This document shows, in pieces, positions 8,652 to 17,621 of a stretch of DNA of 64,000 bases. The stretch spans positions 1 through 64,000 of the forward strand of contig NZ_JAKSXV010000089.1 of assembly GCF_022829345.1 (NCBI RefSeq), given 5' to 3'. The position numbers were made by a program, and so were the translations under genes. Origin of the DNA: Methylobacterium sp. J-090. GTDB lineage: Bacteria > Pseudomonadota > Alphaproteobacteria > Rhizobiales > Beijerinckiaceae. Positions within the stretch are counted from its first letter, which is position 1, and the number at the start of each line of letters is the position of its first letter. A model generated the notes under the pieces. It searched no databases, was not told where the DNA came from, and saw only the letters and a list, made by a program, of their open reading frames with translations.

Positions 8652-9477
8652 CGGTCACCCCCTCGCCCCACCGGCCCTGGTCCGGGCGCTTCACAGAACG
8701 TCCCGTCACCCGTGACCGGATGCGGCGCAGGGCGGGCGCCCCGCGAGCGGCCCATCCGAACCGAACTCGAGGTCCGGTACGCCCCCTTTGAGCATCGCAT
8801 CGACCAGACATCGCGCCGCCGAAGGTAAAGATCCTGCCCCGACGCACAGCCGAAGCCTAGATCTCCCCTGATCCCGTCTTGCGAAGCCGAGTTGCCGAGC
8901 CGAATTACGAAGCCGACTTGCAAAGACCCGCGCCCTCGTCGAAGCTTGGACCCCGGACGGACGACGACGAAAACGCCACCGGGACGTCCGGTTCGGTCGA
9001 CCGAATGGGCCCGGTCCACCATTCCGCCGTCCGCTGGCATTGCATCGGCATCCTGCGCAACCCCGCGAAGGGATCGGCGGCGCGATTGTGATCGGCGGGC
9101 GGCCCGGGACGCGCCGGGCTTTCCGCCGGAGCGCCGTCCCGAAACCTGCCCAACCTCTTGATCGAATGATCTTTTTCCCGGTCGTCACGGGGTACCGGTC
9201 CGCGCAATCAGGCGAAAAAGTCCGCATCACTTATTTGTGATTTCGTACAACTGAAACTTTCTGGTCGCGTGAAACGTAGTTGCCCTCTAGTGTTTCGATG
9301 GCTTAATTTCGAAGAGCAATAAAAGATATTCATTAACACATTGATAAAGCTGGATTTTCGTTTTTTGAAAGACATGGCGACTTCTTTATTCAACCGTAGC
9401 CGCTTGATTCAAAACCATCGTTTCACGTACCATCGGATGATCGATACGCGCGATCACTCAAGGGAGTCACAACGATC
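8652..9477. other. Gene-free region, AT-rich in its last 240 bases
   Basis: 826 bases with no frame resembling a protein. Bases 8652-9229 have the usual high GC and show nothing recognisable. From about 9230 to 9470 the composition switches to AT-rich, unlike anything else in the window. This leads into the ribosome-binding site of the ferritin-like gene. TTGCCC (9280-9285), a 17-base spacer and TTAATT (9303-9308) form a weak sigma70-like promoter candidate, implying a leader of about 170 bases. Confidence 0.55.
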
Positions 9478-10365
9478 ATGGAAAACGCCTCCGTGCCCAC
9501 CAACGATTTCGCCGGTTTTGATTATGCCGCTGGACGCCGGGCGTTCATGCGGACCCTCGGCCTCGGCGCGGCGGGCGCCGCCCTCCTGAGCGCCGCCGGC
9601 GGTCCGGTCAGCGCGCAGACGGCCTCCGTCGGCGCCGCCGACGTGTTCAACTTCGCCCTGAACCTCGAATACCTCGAGGCCGAGTTCTACCTCCGGGCCG
9701 CCTTCGGTCGCGGTCTCGCCGATGCCGACATCTCCGGCACGGGCACCCTCGGCGCCGTCACCGGCGGCCGTCAGGTCTCCTTCGCCACCCCGCTCGTCCA
9801 GGGCTACGCCAACGAGATCGCCGACGACGAGGAGAAGCACGTCAAATTCCTGCGTGCGATCCTGGGCAATTCGCGTGTCGCCCGTCCGACGATCAACTTC
9901 GTCGACAGCTTCAACGCGCTGGCGCGCTTCTCCGGCCTCGGCAACACCTTCGACGCCTTCGCCAACGAGACCAACTTCCTCCTGGCGGCCTTCGTGTTCG
10001 AGGATGTCGGCGTCACCGCCTACAAGGGCGCGGCCCCGCTCCTGCGCAACAACGAGTTCCTCGAGGCGGCCGCGGGCATCCTCGCCGTCGAGGCTTACCA
10101 TGCCGGCCTCATCCGCACGGTGCTGGCGAGCCGCGGCCTGTTCCAGCAGGCTCAGGCGATCTCCGATCTGCGCGACTTCTTCGACGGCCCGAGCGACCTC
10201 GACTTCGGGATCGGCACGGCCGCGCGGCCGGACCTCGTCCCGACCGATGCCAACTCCCTCGCCATCAGCCGGACGCCGGCCCAGGTCCTGGCCATCGTCT
10301 ACGCCAGCGGCACGGCCCAGCCCGGCGGCTTCTTCCCGAACGGCCTCAACGGCCTCGTTCGCTAA
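9478..10365 (+). CDS. Tat-exported ferritin-like (PF13668-type) protein
   Basis: A 295-residue protein. A twin-arginine signal (GRRAFMRTLGLGAAGAALL, about residues 18-36) ends at PVSAQ, so the mature protein is periplasmic. The body is a four-helix ferritin_2 domain with carboxylate/histidine iron-ligand patterns NLEYLEAEFY (helix 1), EIADDEEKHV (helix 2), VFEDVGVTAY (helix 3) and LAVEAYHAG (helix 4). Such desiccation- or stress-associated ferritin-like proteins are common in Methylobacterium, but their reaction is not established. A good AAGGGAG site precedes ATG 9478. The long AT-rich upstream region suggests strong or conditional expression. Confidence 0.85.
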   Translation: MENASVPTNDFAGFDYAAGRRAFMRTLGLGAAGAALLSAAGGPVSAQTASVGAADVFNFALNLEYLEAEFYLRAAFGRGLADADISGTGTLGAVTGGRQVSFATPLVQGYANEIADDEEKHVKFLRAILGNSRVARPTINFVDSFNALARFSGLGNTFDAFANETNFLLAAFVFEDVGVTAYKGAAPLLRNNEFLEAAAGILAVEAYHAGLIRTVLASRGLFQQAQAISDLRDFFDGPSDLDFGIGTAARPDLVPTDANSLAISRTPAQVLAIVYASGTAQPGGFFPNGLNGLVR

Positions 10366-10499
10366 GCCGACGACGGAACGTCGCGGCGCCGCCCGGCCGG
10401 TCGCCGGGCGGCGCGTCTCAGGACACGGGCGGGGGTCACGCTTCGAGCGCGATCCCCGCTCGCGTCCGTCGCGGATGGCGGTGACCCGGAAACAACGTC

Positions 10500-10937
10500 T
10501 TGGGCGTTCTGATCGACGGCCTCGTCTGCGCGGTGCTGGTCTTCGTCGCGGTGGAGGATGCCCGGCGGTTCCGCATCCGGAACGGCGCCGTCGCCCTCCT
10601 CGTGGCGCTGTTCGGACTCGCCGCGCTGGTGTCGGGCACCGTTGAGGACGCCGCCTGGCACGGTGTCTTCGGCGCCGCGGTCCTGGTCCTGATGTTCGGC
10701 GCCTTCTCGGCGCGGCTCGTCGGCGCCGGGGATGCGAAGCTGATGACGGCCGCCTGCCTGTGGACCGGACCGGAGAACGCCCTCACGTTCGCCCTGATCC
10801 TGTTCGGCCTGACCGTCCTCTACGGCATCGGGGCGGCCCTGCGGCTTCTTCCCGCCCGACGGGACGGGGCTGGAACAAAGATCCCGTTCGGCCCCAGCAT
10901 CGCCGTGGCCTGGATCGCGACGATTGCTTTGGTTTGA
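10500..10937 (+). CDS. cpaA: Type IV prepilin peptidase (A24 family), CpaA/TadV
   Basis: A 145-residue integral membrane aspartic peptidase that processes Flp prepilin at the inner membrane. The two catalytic aspartates are visible: one in VEDARRFRIRN (about residue 18) and one in the GxGD-type motif GAGDAKLMTA (about residue 80). Four hydrophobic segments are present, the minimal CpaA size without the N-methylating domain. The only in-frame start is TTG 10500, a weak codon, which may keep expression low. It is the first gene of the Tad locus and reads the same way as flp. Confidence 0.85.
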   Translation: MGVLIDGLVCAVLVFVAVEDARRFRIRNGAVALLVALFGLAALVSGTVEDAAWHGVFGAAVLVLMFGAFSARLVGAGDAKLMTAACLWTGPENALTFALILFGLTVLYGIGAALRLLPARRDGAGTKIPFGPSIAVAWIATIALV

Positions 10938-11019
10938 CGAAACTCACCGAAACAAGACCGGCCGCTCGAGCCTAATACCGCGAATGTCAGCTGAGCGGTT
11001 GACGGAATCGAACCTTCGA

Positions 11020-11048
11020 TTGACACGTTTCGATCCGCAAGGGATCAT
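11020..11048 (+). promoter_or_regulatory. Candidate sigma70-like promoter of the flp pilin gene
   Basis: TTGACA at 11020-11025, a 17-base spacer and GATCAT at 11043-11048, about 60 bases before the pilin ATG. The -35 is perfect and the -10 partial. Confidence 0.4.
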
Positions 11049-11107
11049 TTACCATCTTGGATAGGCGGCCGCGATGCGGGCGCGCCGCGTCTGTGGGGAC
11101 AGGTCAC

Positions 11108-11302
11108 ATGAAGCATCTCATCGAACGCTTTTGCCGCGAGGACGACGGTGCGGCGATGGTGGAATACGCCCTGCTGGTGGCGCTGATCGCCCTCGTGGCC
11201 ATCGTGGGCCTCACGGCGACGGGCACCAGCCTCAACGCGCAATTCGCCAAGATCAGCTGCAAGATCGCCACGCCGACGGCGGATTGCACGCAGACCCAGT
11301 GA
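11108..11302 (+). CDS. flp: Flp/Fap-type pilin subunit
   Basis: A 64-residue Flp prepilin, the major subunit of Tad pili. A short basic leader (MKHLIERFCREDDG) is followed by the cleavage region G/AAMVEYALL, with the conserved Glu-Tyr pair of Flp pilins, and one hydrophobic helix (VALIALVAIVGLTATG). The C-terminus carries two cysteines (ISCKIATPTADC), which could form a disulphide loop on the assembled pilus. ATG 11108 is selected because it gives the standard short leader. The neighbouring cpaA would process it. Confidence 0.92.
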   Translation: MKHLIERFCREDDGAAMVEYALLVALIALVAIVGLTATGTSLNAQFAKISCKIATPTADCTQTQ

Positions 11303-11393
11303 TCCCGGCAGCGGGGAACGGCGCGATGCGGGAACGCGGGCTCGACGGGCGGGGCGAACCGGATCGGATCACCGGTCGCCGGAGGCGTGTGTC

Positions 11394-12368
11394 ATGAGGG
11401 CCTCGTCGGCGATCTCCCTCGGCGTGGCCCTGGCCTTCGGCGCCCTGGCCGCCTTCCTGGCGCGCGGGCTGTTGCTCAGCGCTGATACGCAGGCCCGGCG
11501 GCCCGCCCAGGGCCGCATGGTCGTGGCCTCCGCCCCCGTCGGCTTCGGCACGGCCTTGACCTCGGCCAACCTCCGGGAGGTCGACTGGCCCGCCGGGGAC
11601 AGCCTCGACGGTGCCTTCACCTCCATCGCCGACCTGACCCGCGACGGGCGTCGCCTCGCCCTCGCCCCCCTGCAGCGCAACGAGCCGGTTCTGGCCGCGA
11701 AGGTCACGGCCCCCAACCAGCGCGCGACCCTGTCGACCCAGATCGACGAGGGCATGCGCGCGGTCTCGGTCCGGGTCGACGAGGTGCGGGGCGTCGCCGG
11801 CTTCGTGCTGCCGGGCGACCGGGTCGATCTGATCCTCACCCGCGGCGAGGGCGGCACCCAGGACAACGCCTACGCGGACGTCCTGATTCAGAACGCCAAG
11901 GTCCTGGCCATCGATCAGGTCGCCGGGGACCGGCAGGACAAGCCGACGATCGCCCGCGCCGTCACCCTGGAACTGTCCGTCGCCGAGGCCCAGAAGGCGA
12001 TCCTCGCCCAGGGGATCGGGCGCCTGTCCCTGGTCCTGCGCCAGACCGGCGAACCCGTGGCGCAATCGGCCCAGCGCGTCACCGCCGCCGATCTGTCGGC
12101 CGGCGAAGGGGCCGCCGCCAAGGATCGCATCGCCGAACTCACCGCCCAGGTCGAGGCCCTGCGCAAGGCGTCCGAGGCCGCCGCGGCCCTCGCCGGCGAG
12201 GGCGCCCGCGCCCAGCTCGCCGAGATGGAGACGCGGCTGCGCGTCGAACTCGGGCAGCGGATGCCGCCCGGCATCGCGCCGGCGGCCCCGGCGCCGCCGA
12301 AGCTCACCATCAACGTCATCCGCAACGGATCGAAGCGCGAACCCTACGCGGTGGATTCCGAGGACTGA
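11394..12368 (+). CDS. cpaB: Flp pilus assembly protein CpaB/RcpC
   Basis: A 324-residue periplasmic pilus-assembly protein. One N-terminal anchor helix (LGVALAFGALAAFLARGLLL, residues 8-27) is followed by a SAF/AFP-like domain (VVASAPVGFGTALTSANLREVDWP, about 42-65) and the RcpC block with RAVSVRVDEVRGVAGFVLPGDRVDLIL (about 122-148). The C-terminal 80 residues form an Ala-rich coiled coil and a Pro-rich tail. CpaB is thought to gate or stabilise the secretin channel. It stands between the pilin and cpaE as in most Tad loci, but the secretin gene cpaC is displaced to 21986. Confidence 0.88.
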   Translation: MRASSAISLGVALAFGALAAFLARGLLLSADTQARRPAQGRMVVASAPVGFGTALTSANLREVDWPAGDSLDGAFTSIADLTRDGRRLALAPLQRNEPVLAAKVTAPNQRATLSTQIDEGMRAVSVRVDEVRGVAGFVLPGDRVDLILTRGEGGTQDNAYADVLIQNAKVLAIDQVAGDRQDKPTIARAVTLELSVAEAQKAILAQGIGRLSLVLRQTGEPVAQSAQRVTAADLSAGEGAAAKDRIAELTAQVEALRKASEAAAALAGEGARAQLAEMETRLRVELGQRMPPGIAPAAPAPPKLTINVIRNGSKREPYAVDSED

Positions 12369-12483
12369 CGGGCGCGCGGGACGAGCCCTCGCCCCCGAAC
12401 CCTCGCCCGCGAGCGCCGACCGCGCGTGTCCCGCGTCGAAAAACCCGGCCGCACTTGAATTCCCCGTCCCATCCGGAGCCTTC

Positions 12484-13629
12484 GTGAACTGTTTTCTGAT
12501 CGCGGCCGATCGCGGCGCGGCGCGCGTGCAGGCCCTGGCCAAGCACGCCCAGGGCCTCGGATACACGGTGTCGTACGTGGCCGACGTCGCCGCCCTGCAC
12601 CGTGACCGGACCTTCGCCAAGGCGCGCACGCCCCTGGTGCTGATGCCGGAGGAGGCCGGAGCCGCCCCGGGCGCCGTGGCGGAGGCCGCGATCCAGCTCG
12701 CCCGCGCCGAGCAGGGCCGGGCGTTCGTGGTCCACGTCGCCGCGGCCCTCGCGCCGGATCTCTACAAGGCCCTGGTGCGCAGCCAGTCCGGCGAATGGAT
12801 CGGCTGGGACAACGCCGCCGGGGAACTGCGCGAGGTCACGAGGACCCTGGGCGCCACGGAGCCAGCGGAGAGCAACGCCCGGATCGTCAGCTTCCTGCCG
12901 AGCAAGGGCGGGGTCGGAAACACCACCCTCACGGTGGAGACCGGCATGCGCCTGTCGAGCCGGCGCAAGCAGCCCCTGCGCGTGGCGCTCCTCGACCTCA
13001 ACCTGCAGGGCGGCACCCTCGCGGACGCCCTCGACATCGAACCCCGCTTCGATATCGCCGAGATCGCCGCCCAGCCCGAGCGCCTCGACGAGCAGCTCGT
13101 CGATGTGTTCACCAGCCGGCATACGCCGCGCCTCGACGTCTTCGCCTGCCCGCCCCGCCGGATCGCCTTCGACGACGTGCCGCCGGCGATCCTCTTCACC
13201 TTCATCGACACCATCGCCCGGCGCTACGAGGCGATCCTCATCGATCTGCCGAAGGCGTGGGTGCCGTGGATCGACAACATCCTTCAGGGGTCGGACGCCG
13301 TCGTGCTCTCCGGCGGCGCGACCGTGCCGGCCCTGCGCGCCCTGACCCAGTCCCTGGCCCATCTCGACACCCTGGAGATTCCGGCCGACCGCCTCGCGGT
13401 GGCGGTCAACGCCTGCGACGTCGATCTCCTCGGCCGGATCGCCCATCGCGACCAGATCGAACGCCCCCTGTCCGGCCGCTCCGTGTTCTGCCTGCGCCGC
13501 GACGGCGCCACCGCCAACGCGGCGCTCGACGCCGGTCGATCCTTGCTGGAGATGGCGCCCAACGCTAGGCTGACCCGTGATCTCGGCCGCGTGGCGGAGT
13601 GGTGCGGCACGGCGGCCAAACTCGCGTGA
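12484..13629 (+). CDS. cpaE: Tad pilus localisation ATPase CpaE (TadZ)
   Basis: A 381-residue MinD/ParA-like protein that places the Tad machine, usually at a pole. The first 130 residues look like a degenerate receiver domain without a clear phosphoacceptor. The deviant Walker A loop is SKGGVGNTT (about 141-149). It keeps the signature first lysine but has Asn where canonical ParA proteins have the P-loop lysine, a deviation seen in several CpaE proteins. Walker B-like strands (VALLDLNLQGG, AILIDLPKAW) follow. The start is GTG 12484. ATP hydrolysis may be weak or absent. Confidence 0.87.
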   Translation: MNCFLIAADRGAARVQALAKHAQGLGYTVSYVADVAALHRDRTFAKARTPLVLMPEEAGAAPGAVAEAAIQLARAEQGRAFVVHVAAALAPDLYKALVRSQSGEWIGWDNAAGELREVTRTLGATEPAESNARIVSFLPSKGGVGNTTLTVETGMRLSSRRKQPLRVALLDLNLQGGTLADALDIEPRFDIAEIAAQPERLDEQLVDVFTSRHTPRLDVFACPPRRIAFDDVPPAILFTFIDTIARRYEAILIDLPKAWVPWIDNILQGSDAVVLSGGATVPALRALTQSLAHLDTLEIPADRLAVAVNACDVDLLGRIAHRDQIERPLSGRSVFCLRRDGATANAALDAGRSLLEMAPNARLTRDLGRVAEWCGTAAKLA

Positions 13630-13678
13630 GCCGATCCGAGACGCCGGCCGACACGGACCCGCCCTGCACGGAGCTGCC

Positions 13679-15223
13679 ATGAAAGCCGGATTGTCCGATC
13701 GCTGGCGCACCGCGAAGGCGCAGGTGCCGCCAGGCCAGGCCGGCATGCCGCCAGGCCAGGCCGGCATTCCGCCAGGCGAGGCCGGTGTGCCGTCGGGCCG
13801 GTCCGAGGGGCCGTCCGGCCAGGCCGGGACGCCGCTCGGCCGACCTCCCGTGACGCCCGGCCCGGCCCAGGCGTCGGGTCCGGCCCGGGAACGGTCCGCG
13901 CCGGCGCCCGTGGCCGCGACCAGGGCCGTCCCGGCCCCCGAGCCGGCGCCGCGCTCGTCCCTGACCGACGCCAAGGTGAAGCTCCACGGCCAGATCATCG
14001 ACGAGTTCAACCTCGCCCTCATCGACAAGATCTCGCCCGAGGACCTCGCCCGCCAAGTCGGACGCTTCGTCGCCGAATACGTCCTCAAGGAACGCCTCGC
14101 CCTCAACCAGCGCGAGCTCGAGGCGTTCTCGGCCGAAGTCCTCGACGAGATGATCGGCCTCGGTCCCATCGAGCCCCTGCTGAAGGACCCGAGCGTCACC
14201 GACATCCTCATCAACGGCCATCGCTCGGTCTTCGCCGAGCGCGGCGGCCAGCTCGAACCGACCCTGGTCCACTTCAAGGACGAGGCGCACCTCCTGCGCA
14301 TCGTCAACAAGATGGTCGCGGCGGTCGGCCGGCGCATCGACGAATCCTCCCCCATGGTCGATGCGCGCCTGCCCGACGGGTCGCGCGTCAACGTCGCGAT
14401 CCGGCCCATCGCGGTCGACGGCCCCCTGGTCTCCATCCGCAAGTTCTCGAAGCGCCCGATCTCCATGGACCGGCTGGTGGAGCTCGGCGCCCTGCGCGCA
14501 CCCATGGCCGACCTGCTCAAGATCGCCGTGCGGGGCCGGATCTCCCTCATCGTCTCGGGGGGCACCGGCTCGGGCAAGACCACCATGCTCAACGCCCTGT
14601 CGTCCTACATCTCGCCGCGCGAGCGCCTCATCACCATCGAGGACGCGGCCGAGCTCCAGTTGCAGCAGCCCCACGTCGCCCGCCTCGAGACCCGGCCGCC
14701 GAGCGTCGAGGGGCGCGGCGAGATCCGCCAGCGCGAGCTGCTCAAGAACGCCCTGCGCATGCGGCCCGACCGCATCATCCTCGGCGAGTGCCGGGGCGAG
14801 GAAGCCTTCGACATGCTCCAGGCCATGAACACCGGCCACGAGGGCTCGATGACCACCATCCACGCCAACACGCCCCGCGACGCCATCGCCCGCGTCGAGC
14901 AGATGATCGGCATGGCGGCGGCCAACATGTCGGTGACCTCGATCCGCAGCCAGATCGCGTCCGGCGTGCAGCTGCTGCTTCAGCTCCAGCGCCTCAGCGA
15001 CGGCCGCCGCCGGGTCACCAGCATCGCCGAGATCACCGGCATGGAGGGCGACGTGATCCAGATGCAGGAGATCTACCGCTTCGTCCGCGAGGGCATCGAC
15101 GAGCGCAACCAGGTGCTGGGCAGCTATCGCGCCACGGGGGTGCGGCCGAAGTTCCTGCAGGAGCTGAAGGCGCAGGGCCTGGACATGCCGGCCCAGGCCT
15201 TCGACCCGTCGGTGGCCCTGTGA
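13679..15223 (+). CDS. cpaF: Tad secretion ATPase CpaF (TadA)
   Basis: A 514-residue hexameric type II/IV secretion ATPase that powers Flp pilus assembly. The N-terminal 90 residues are unusual: six near-identical seven-residue units of the PPGQAGM type, encoded by 21-bp DNA repeats, then a Pro/Ala linker. The conserved part starts near 98 ([15 protein letters not shown]). Walker [12 protein letters not shown] is near 299, the Asp box [10 protein letters not shown] near 320, Walker [12 protein letters not shown] near 360 and the His box near 385 ([12 protein letters not shown]). ATG 13679 has a GGAG site; an upstream frame would add 34 unlikely residues. Confidence 0.92.
   Translation: MKAGLSDRWRTAKAQVPPGQAGMPPGQAGIPPGEAGVPSGRSEGPSGQAGTPLGRPPVTPGPAQASGPARERSAPAPVAATRAVPAPEPAPRSSLTDAKVKLHGQIIDEFNLALIDKISPEDLARQVGRFVAEYVLKERLALNQRELEAFSAEVLDEMIGLGPIEPLLKDPSVTDILINGHRSVFAERGGQLEPTLVHFKDEAHLLRIVNKMVAAVGRRIDESSPMVDARLPDGSRVNVAIRPIAVDGPLVSIRKFSKRPISMDRLVELGALRAPMADLLKIAVRGRISLIVSGGTGSGKTTMLNALSSYISPRERLITIEDAAELQLQQPHVARLETRPPSVEGRGEIRQRELLKNALRMRPDRIILGECRGEEAFDMLQAMNTGHEGSMTTIHANTPRDAIARVEQMIGMAAANMSVTSIRSQIASGVQLLLQLQRLSDGRRRVTSIAEITGMEGDVIQMQEIYRFVREGIDERNQVLGSYRATGVRPKFLQELKAQGLDMPAQAFDPSVAL
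13724..13849 (+). repeat. Six tandem 21-bp repeats inside cpaF
   Basis: Six consecutive 21-base units starting at 13724. The first two differ only at their first base, and later units diverge. They encode VPPGQAG / MPPGQAG-type heptads in the N-terminal linker of CpaF. Being in frame, copy-number changes would lengthen or shorten the linker without a frameshift. Confidence 0.8.
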
Positions 15224-15229
15224 GGCCGC

Positions 15230-15319
15230 GTCACCGAGAGACAAGTCACCGGGAGGCAAGTCACCGAGAGACAAGTCACCGAGAGACAAGTCGCCGGGAG
15301 GCAAGTCACCGGGAAGAAC
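15230..15319 (+). repeat. Six tandem 15-bp repeats between cpaF and tadB
   Basis: Units at 15230, 15245, 15260, 15275, 15290 and 15305, consensus GTCACCGRGAGRCAA, fill the whole cpaF-tadB gap up to 3 bases before the tadB ATG. Each unit contains a purine stretch (GAGAG or GGGAGG) resembling a ribosome-binding site. No spacers are present, so this is not a CRISPR. Confidence 0.9.
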
Positions 15320-15322
15320 GCC

Positions 15323-16255
15323 ATGGCTGAGCCCTGGGCGATCTACCTCCTGATCTTCGTCTGCTCGGTGGTGGCGGTCCAGCAGCTCCAGGTGGGGCTG
15401 GCCGGCGCCCTGCGCGGCCGGAAGCGCCGGCGGCAGCGGCGCGCGGACCTCGACGGCCCGGCGGTCGCCGCTCCCGCCGAGTCCCTGCGCCGCCGCGAGG
15501 CCGGGAAATCCGCCCTCGTCATCGGCTGGAATCGTCTGCTGCTGCAATCCGGCACGCGCAAGAGTTCCGCGGCCCTGGCCGGACGGACCCTCGGCCTCGC
15601 CGTCCTTCTGCTGCTGGTTCTGCCGGTTCCGGGGTTCTGGCTGCGCCTCGCCGCGAGCCTCGGCGTCGCGGGCCTGCTGTGCCTCATGGTGCTGCGCATC
15701 AAGCGGGCGCGCCGCCTCGCGCGCTTCGGCGAGCAGCTGCCGGAGGTGCTCGACGTCATCGTCCGGTCGTTGCGCGCCGGCCATCCCTTGCCCGTCTCGC
15801 TGGGCCTCGTCGCCCGCGAGACGCCCGAGCCCGCCGGACCGGAATTCGCCCTCGTGGTCGACGAGATGAACTACGGCCGCAGCATCGCCGAGGCCCTCGA
15901 CGGGCTCTACCTCCGGGTCGGCCACCCCGAGCTCGCCTTCGTGGTGGCGGCGATCTCCATCGCCAACCAGACCGGCGGCAACCTCGGCGAGGTCCTGGCG
16001 CGCCTGTCGCGGATGCTGCGCGAACGCTTCCGCCTGTCCCGGCGCGTGCGGGCGCTCACCGCCGAGGGGCGGTTCAGCGGCTACGCGCTCAGCGGCCTGC
16101 CGATCATCCTGTTCGTCGTCATCAACCTCGTCAGCGCCGCCTACTACGCCGAGTTCTGGGTGAGCCCGTCCGCCAACACGATCTTGGGCGTCGCCATCGT
16201 CCTGCTGCTGCTCGGCAATCTCACCATCTACCGCCTCGTGAACTTCAAGGTCTGA
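15323..16255 (+). CDS. tadB: Tad pilus inner-membrane platform protein TadB (CpaG, GspF-like)
   Basis: A 310-residue type II secretion F-domain protein. Features in order are an N-terminal membrane helix (AIYLLIFVCSVVAVQ), a basic linker, paired hydrophobic segments (LAVLLLLVLPVPGFWLRLAA), and the cytosolic four-helix T2SSF domain with FGEQLPEVLDVIVRSLRAGHP (about 135-155). Two C-terminal helices follow. It forms, with TadC, the membrane platform on which CpaF acts. A tandem repeat array replaces the usual short spacer upstream, and the last repeat leaves a purine-rich stretch (GGGAAGAA) before ATG 15323. Confidence 0.9.
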   Translation: MAEPWAIYLLIFVCSVVAVQQLQVGLAGALRGRKRRRQRRADLDGPAVAAPAESLRRREAGKSALVIGWNRLLLQSGTRKSSAALAGRTLGLAVLLLLVLPVPGFWLRLAASLGVAGLLCLMVLRIKRARRLARFGEQLPEVLDVIVRSLRAGHPLPVSLGLVARETPEPAGPEFALVVDEMNYGRSIAEALDGLYLRVGHPELAFVVAAISIANQTGGNLGEVLARLSRMLRERFRLSRRVRALTAEGRFSGYALSGLPIILFVVINLVSAAYYAEFWVSPSANTILGVAIVLLLLGNLTIYRLVNFKV

Positions 16256-16261
16256 CGTGGC

Positions 16262-17170
16262 ATGAGCGTCGTCCTTCTCGTCACCGTGCTCGCCTTCGCC
16301 AGCGTGGCGCTCGCGCTCTACACCGCGACCTCCGCCCTCTCCCGGCGCGAGCGCGTGCGCCGCCGCTACGGCGGGCTCGGTGCGCCGGCCGCCACCGCCG
16401 AGGAGGTCGAGCGCGACCAGGAAAGCTGGCTCGACATCGATCCGGCCCGCCTCGGCCTCGACGTCGATGCCCGCCGCGCCCTGCGGCGCGAACTCATCCG
16501 CTCGGGCTTCTTCGCACCCTCGGCGGTGGTCATCTTCACCCTGGCGCGCCTCGGGCTCCGCGTCGGCCTGCCGACGCTGGGCACCCTGGTGGTGACCCGC
16601 TTCCTGCCGAGTTCGGGCCTCGCCGAGGCGGCGCTCATCGCCCTCGTCCTCTTCATCGTCGCCCATTACCTGCCGCGGGCCTATCTCAGCCGGCGCCAGC
16701 GCCACCTCGAGATCCGCTACCGCGCGGTGTTCCCGAACTTCCTCGACATGCTGGTGGTCTGCATCAATGCGGGCCTCAGCCTCGACGCCGCCCTCGACCG
16801 CGCGTCGGGCGAGATCGGCGCGTCGGATGCCGAGTTCCGGGCGAATTTCGACCTGATGGCCGGCGAGATGCGGGCGGGCAAGAGCACGCCGGAGGCCCTG
16901 AAGGCCTGCGCCGAGCGCCTCGGCCTGCCCGAGGCGCGCTCCTTCGCCGCCCTGCTGCAGCAGACCATCGAGCTCGGCACCGACGTGTCGCTCGCGCTCA
17001 CCACCTTCTCCGACGAGATGCGCGACCGGCGGATGTCGCGGGCGGAGGAGAAGGCCGCCTCCCTGCCGCCCAAGCTCACCCTGCCGCTCGGCCTGTTCAT
17101 CTTTCCCGTGGTCCTCATCGTGATCCTGGCGCCGGCGGTGATGAAGGTGCTCCGTGCCACAGCCCCTTAA
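16262..17170 (+). CDS. tadC: Tad pilus inner-membrane platform protein TadC (CpaH, GspF-like)
   Basis: A 302-residue partner of TadB with the same F-domain architecture. Membrane segments lie near 1-22, 85-105, 120-140 and 275-300. The T2SSF domain begins FPNFLDMLVVCINAGLSLDAALDRA (about 159-184) and includes the conserved ALKACAERLGLPEARSFAALLQQTIELGT stretch. It starts six bases after tadB stops, and its own end is overlapped by the next gene by 17 bases, so the block is a single tightly packed transcript. Confidence 0.9.
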   Translation: MSVVLLVTVLAFASVALALYTATSALSRRERVRRRYGGLGAPAATAEEVERDQESWLDIDPARLGLDVDARRALRRELIRSGFFAPSAVVIFTLARLGLRVGLPTLGTLVVTRFLPSSGLAEAALIALVLFIVAHYLPRAYLSRRQRHLEIRYRAVFPNFLDMLVVCINAGLSLDAALDRASGEIGASDAEFRANFDLMAGEMRAGKSTPEALKACAERLGLPEARSFAALLQQTIELGTDVSLALTTFSDEMRDRRMSRAEEKAASLPPKLTLPLGLFIFPVVLIVILAPAVMKVLRATAP

Positions 17171-17621
17171 GCCCCTCGCCGGTGAGCCCCTCGCCCGACG
17201 CCTGCGGGCCCTGCGCGACGAGGATTCGGGGGCGGCGATCCTCGAATTCGCCCTGCTGCTGCCGATCCTCGTCGTCCTCGTGTACGGCTGCTTCGAGGTC
17301 GGGCGCGCGCTCCTGGTGCGCCAGGCCATGGAGGGGGCCGTGCGCGCCGGCGCCCGAATCCTCGCCCAAGTTCCCGACGCCGCCTGCGAGGCCGGCTGCC
17401 CGCCCGGCGCGGCCCGGGCGGTGCGGATCACGGAGAGCCAGATCCTCGCCAATACCGGCCTGCCGCCCGGGGCGGTCACGGCGGAGCCGCAGCCCGACCC
17501 GCCCGCCGGCACGGTGGCCATGCAGGCGAGCGTCGCCTTCGACGTGATGTTTCCGGGCCCGGTTCCGCTCCGGCGCTGGACCCTGAAGGCCCGGCATCAG
17601 GAGCCGCACGTTGGCCAGTAG
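17154..17621 (+). CDS. tadE: TadE-like minor pseudopilin
   Basis: A 155-residue protein with the TadE pattern. A basic leader (about 20 residues) is followed by RALRDEDSGAAILEFALLLPILVVLVYGCFE, in which the Glu five residues after the Gly-Ala cleavage region is conserved in pseudopilins processed by CpaA. The remainder is a periplasmic domain with a CEAGC cysteine pair. Such minor pilins prime or tip the Flp fibre. It begins at GTG 17154, inside tadC, and overlaps the next gene by 11 bases. Confidence 0.82.
   Translation: MPQPLKPLAGEPLARRLRALRDEDSGAAILEFALLLPILVVLVYGCFEVGRALLVRQAMEGAVRAGARILAQVPDAACEAGCPPGAARAVRITESQILANTGLPPGAVTAEPQPDPPAGTVAMQASVAFDVMFPGPVPLRRWTLKARHQEPHVGQ

Noticed and set aside
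9208..9393. Small minus-strand frame in the AT-rich leader
   Set aside because: 61 codons, no ribosome-binding site, no family, and it opposes the likely promoter of the ferritin-like gene.
15230..15319. Possible CRISPR array
   Set aside because: The 15-bp units are directly adjacent with no unique spacers, and no cas gene is present.
13565..17521. A 1318-codon minus-strand open frame through cpaF-tadE
   Set aside because: It is the antisense shadow of recognised Tad genes. Its product is His/Arg/Gly-rich with no domain, as expected from GC-rich antisense frames.
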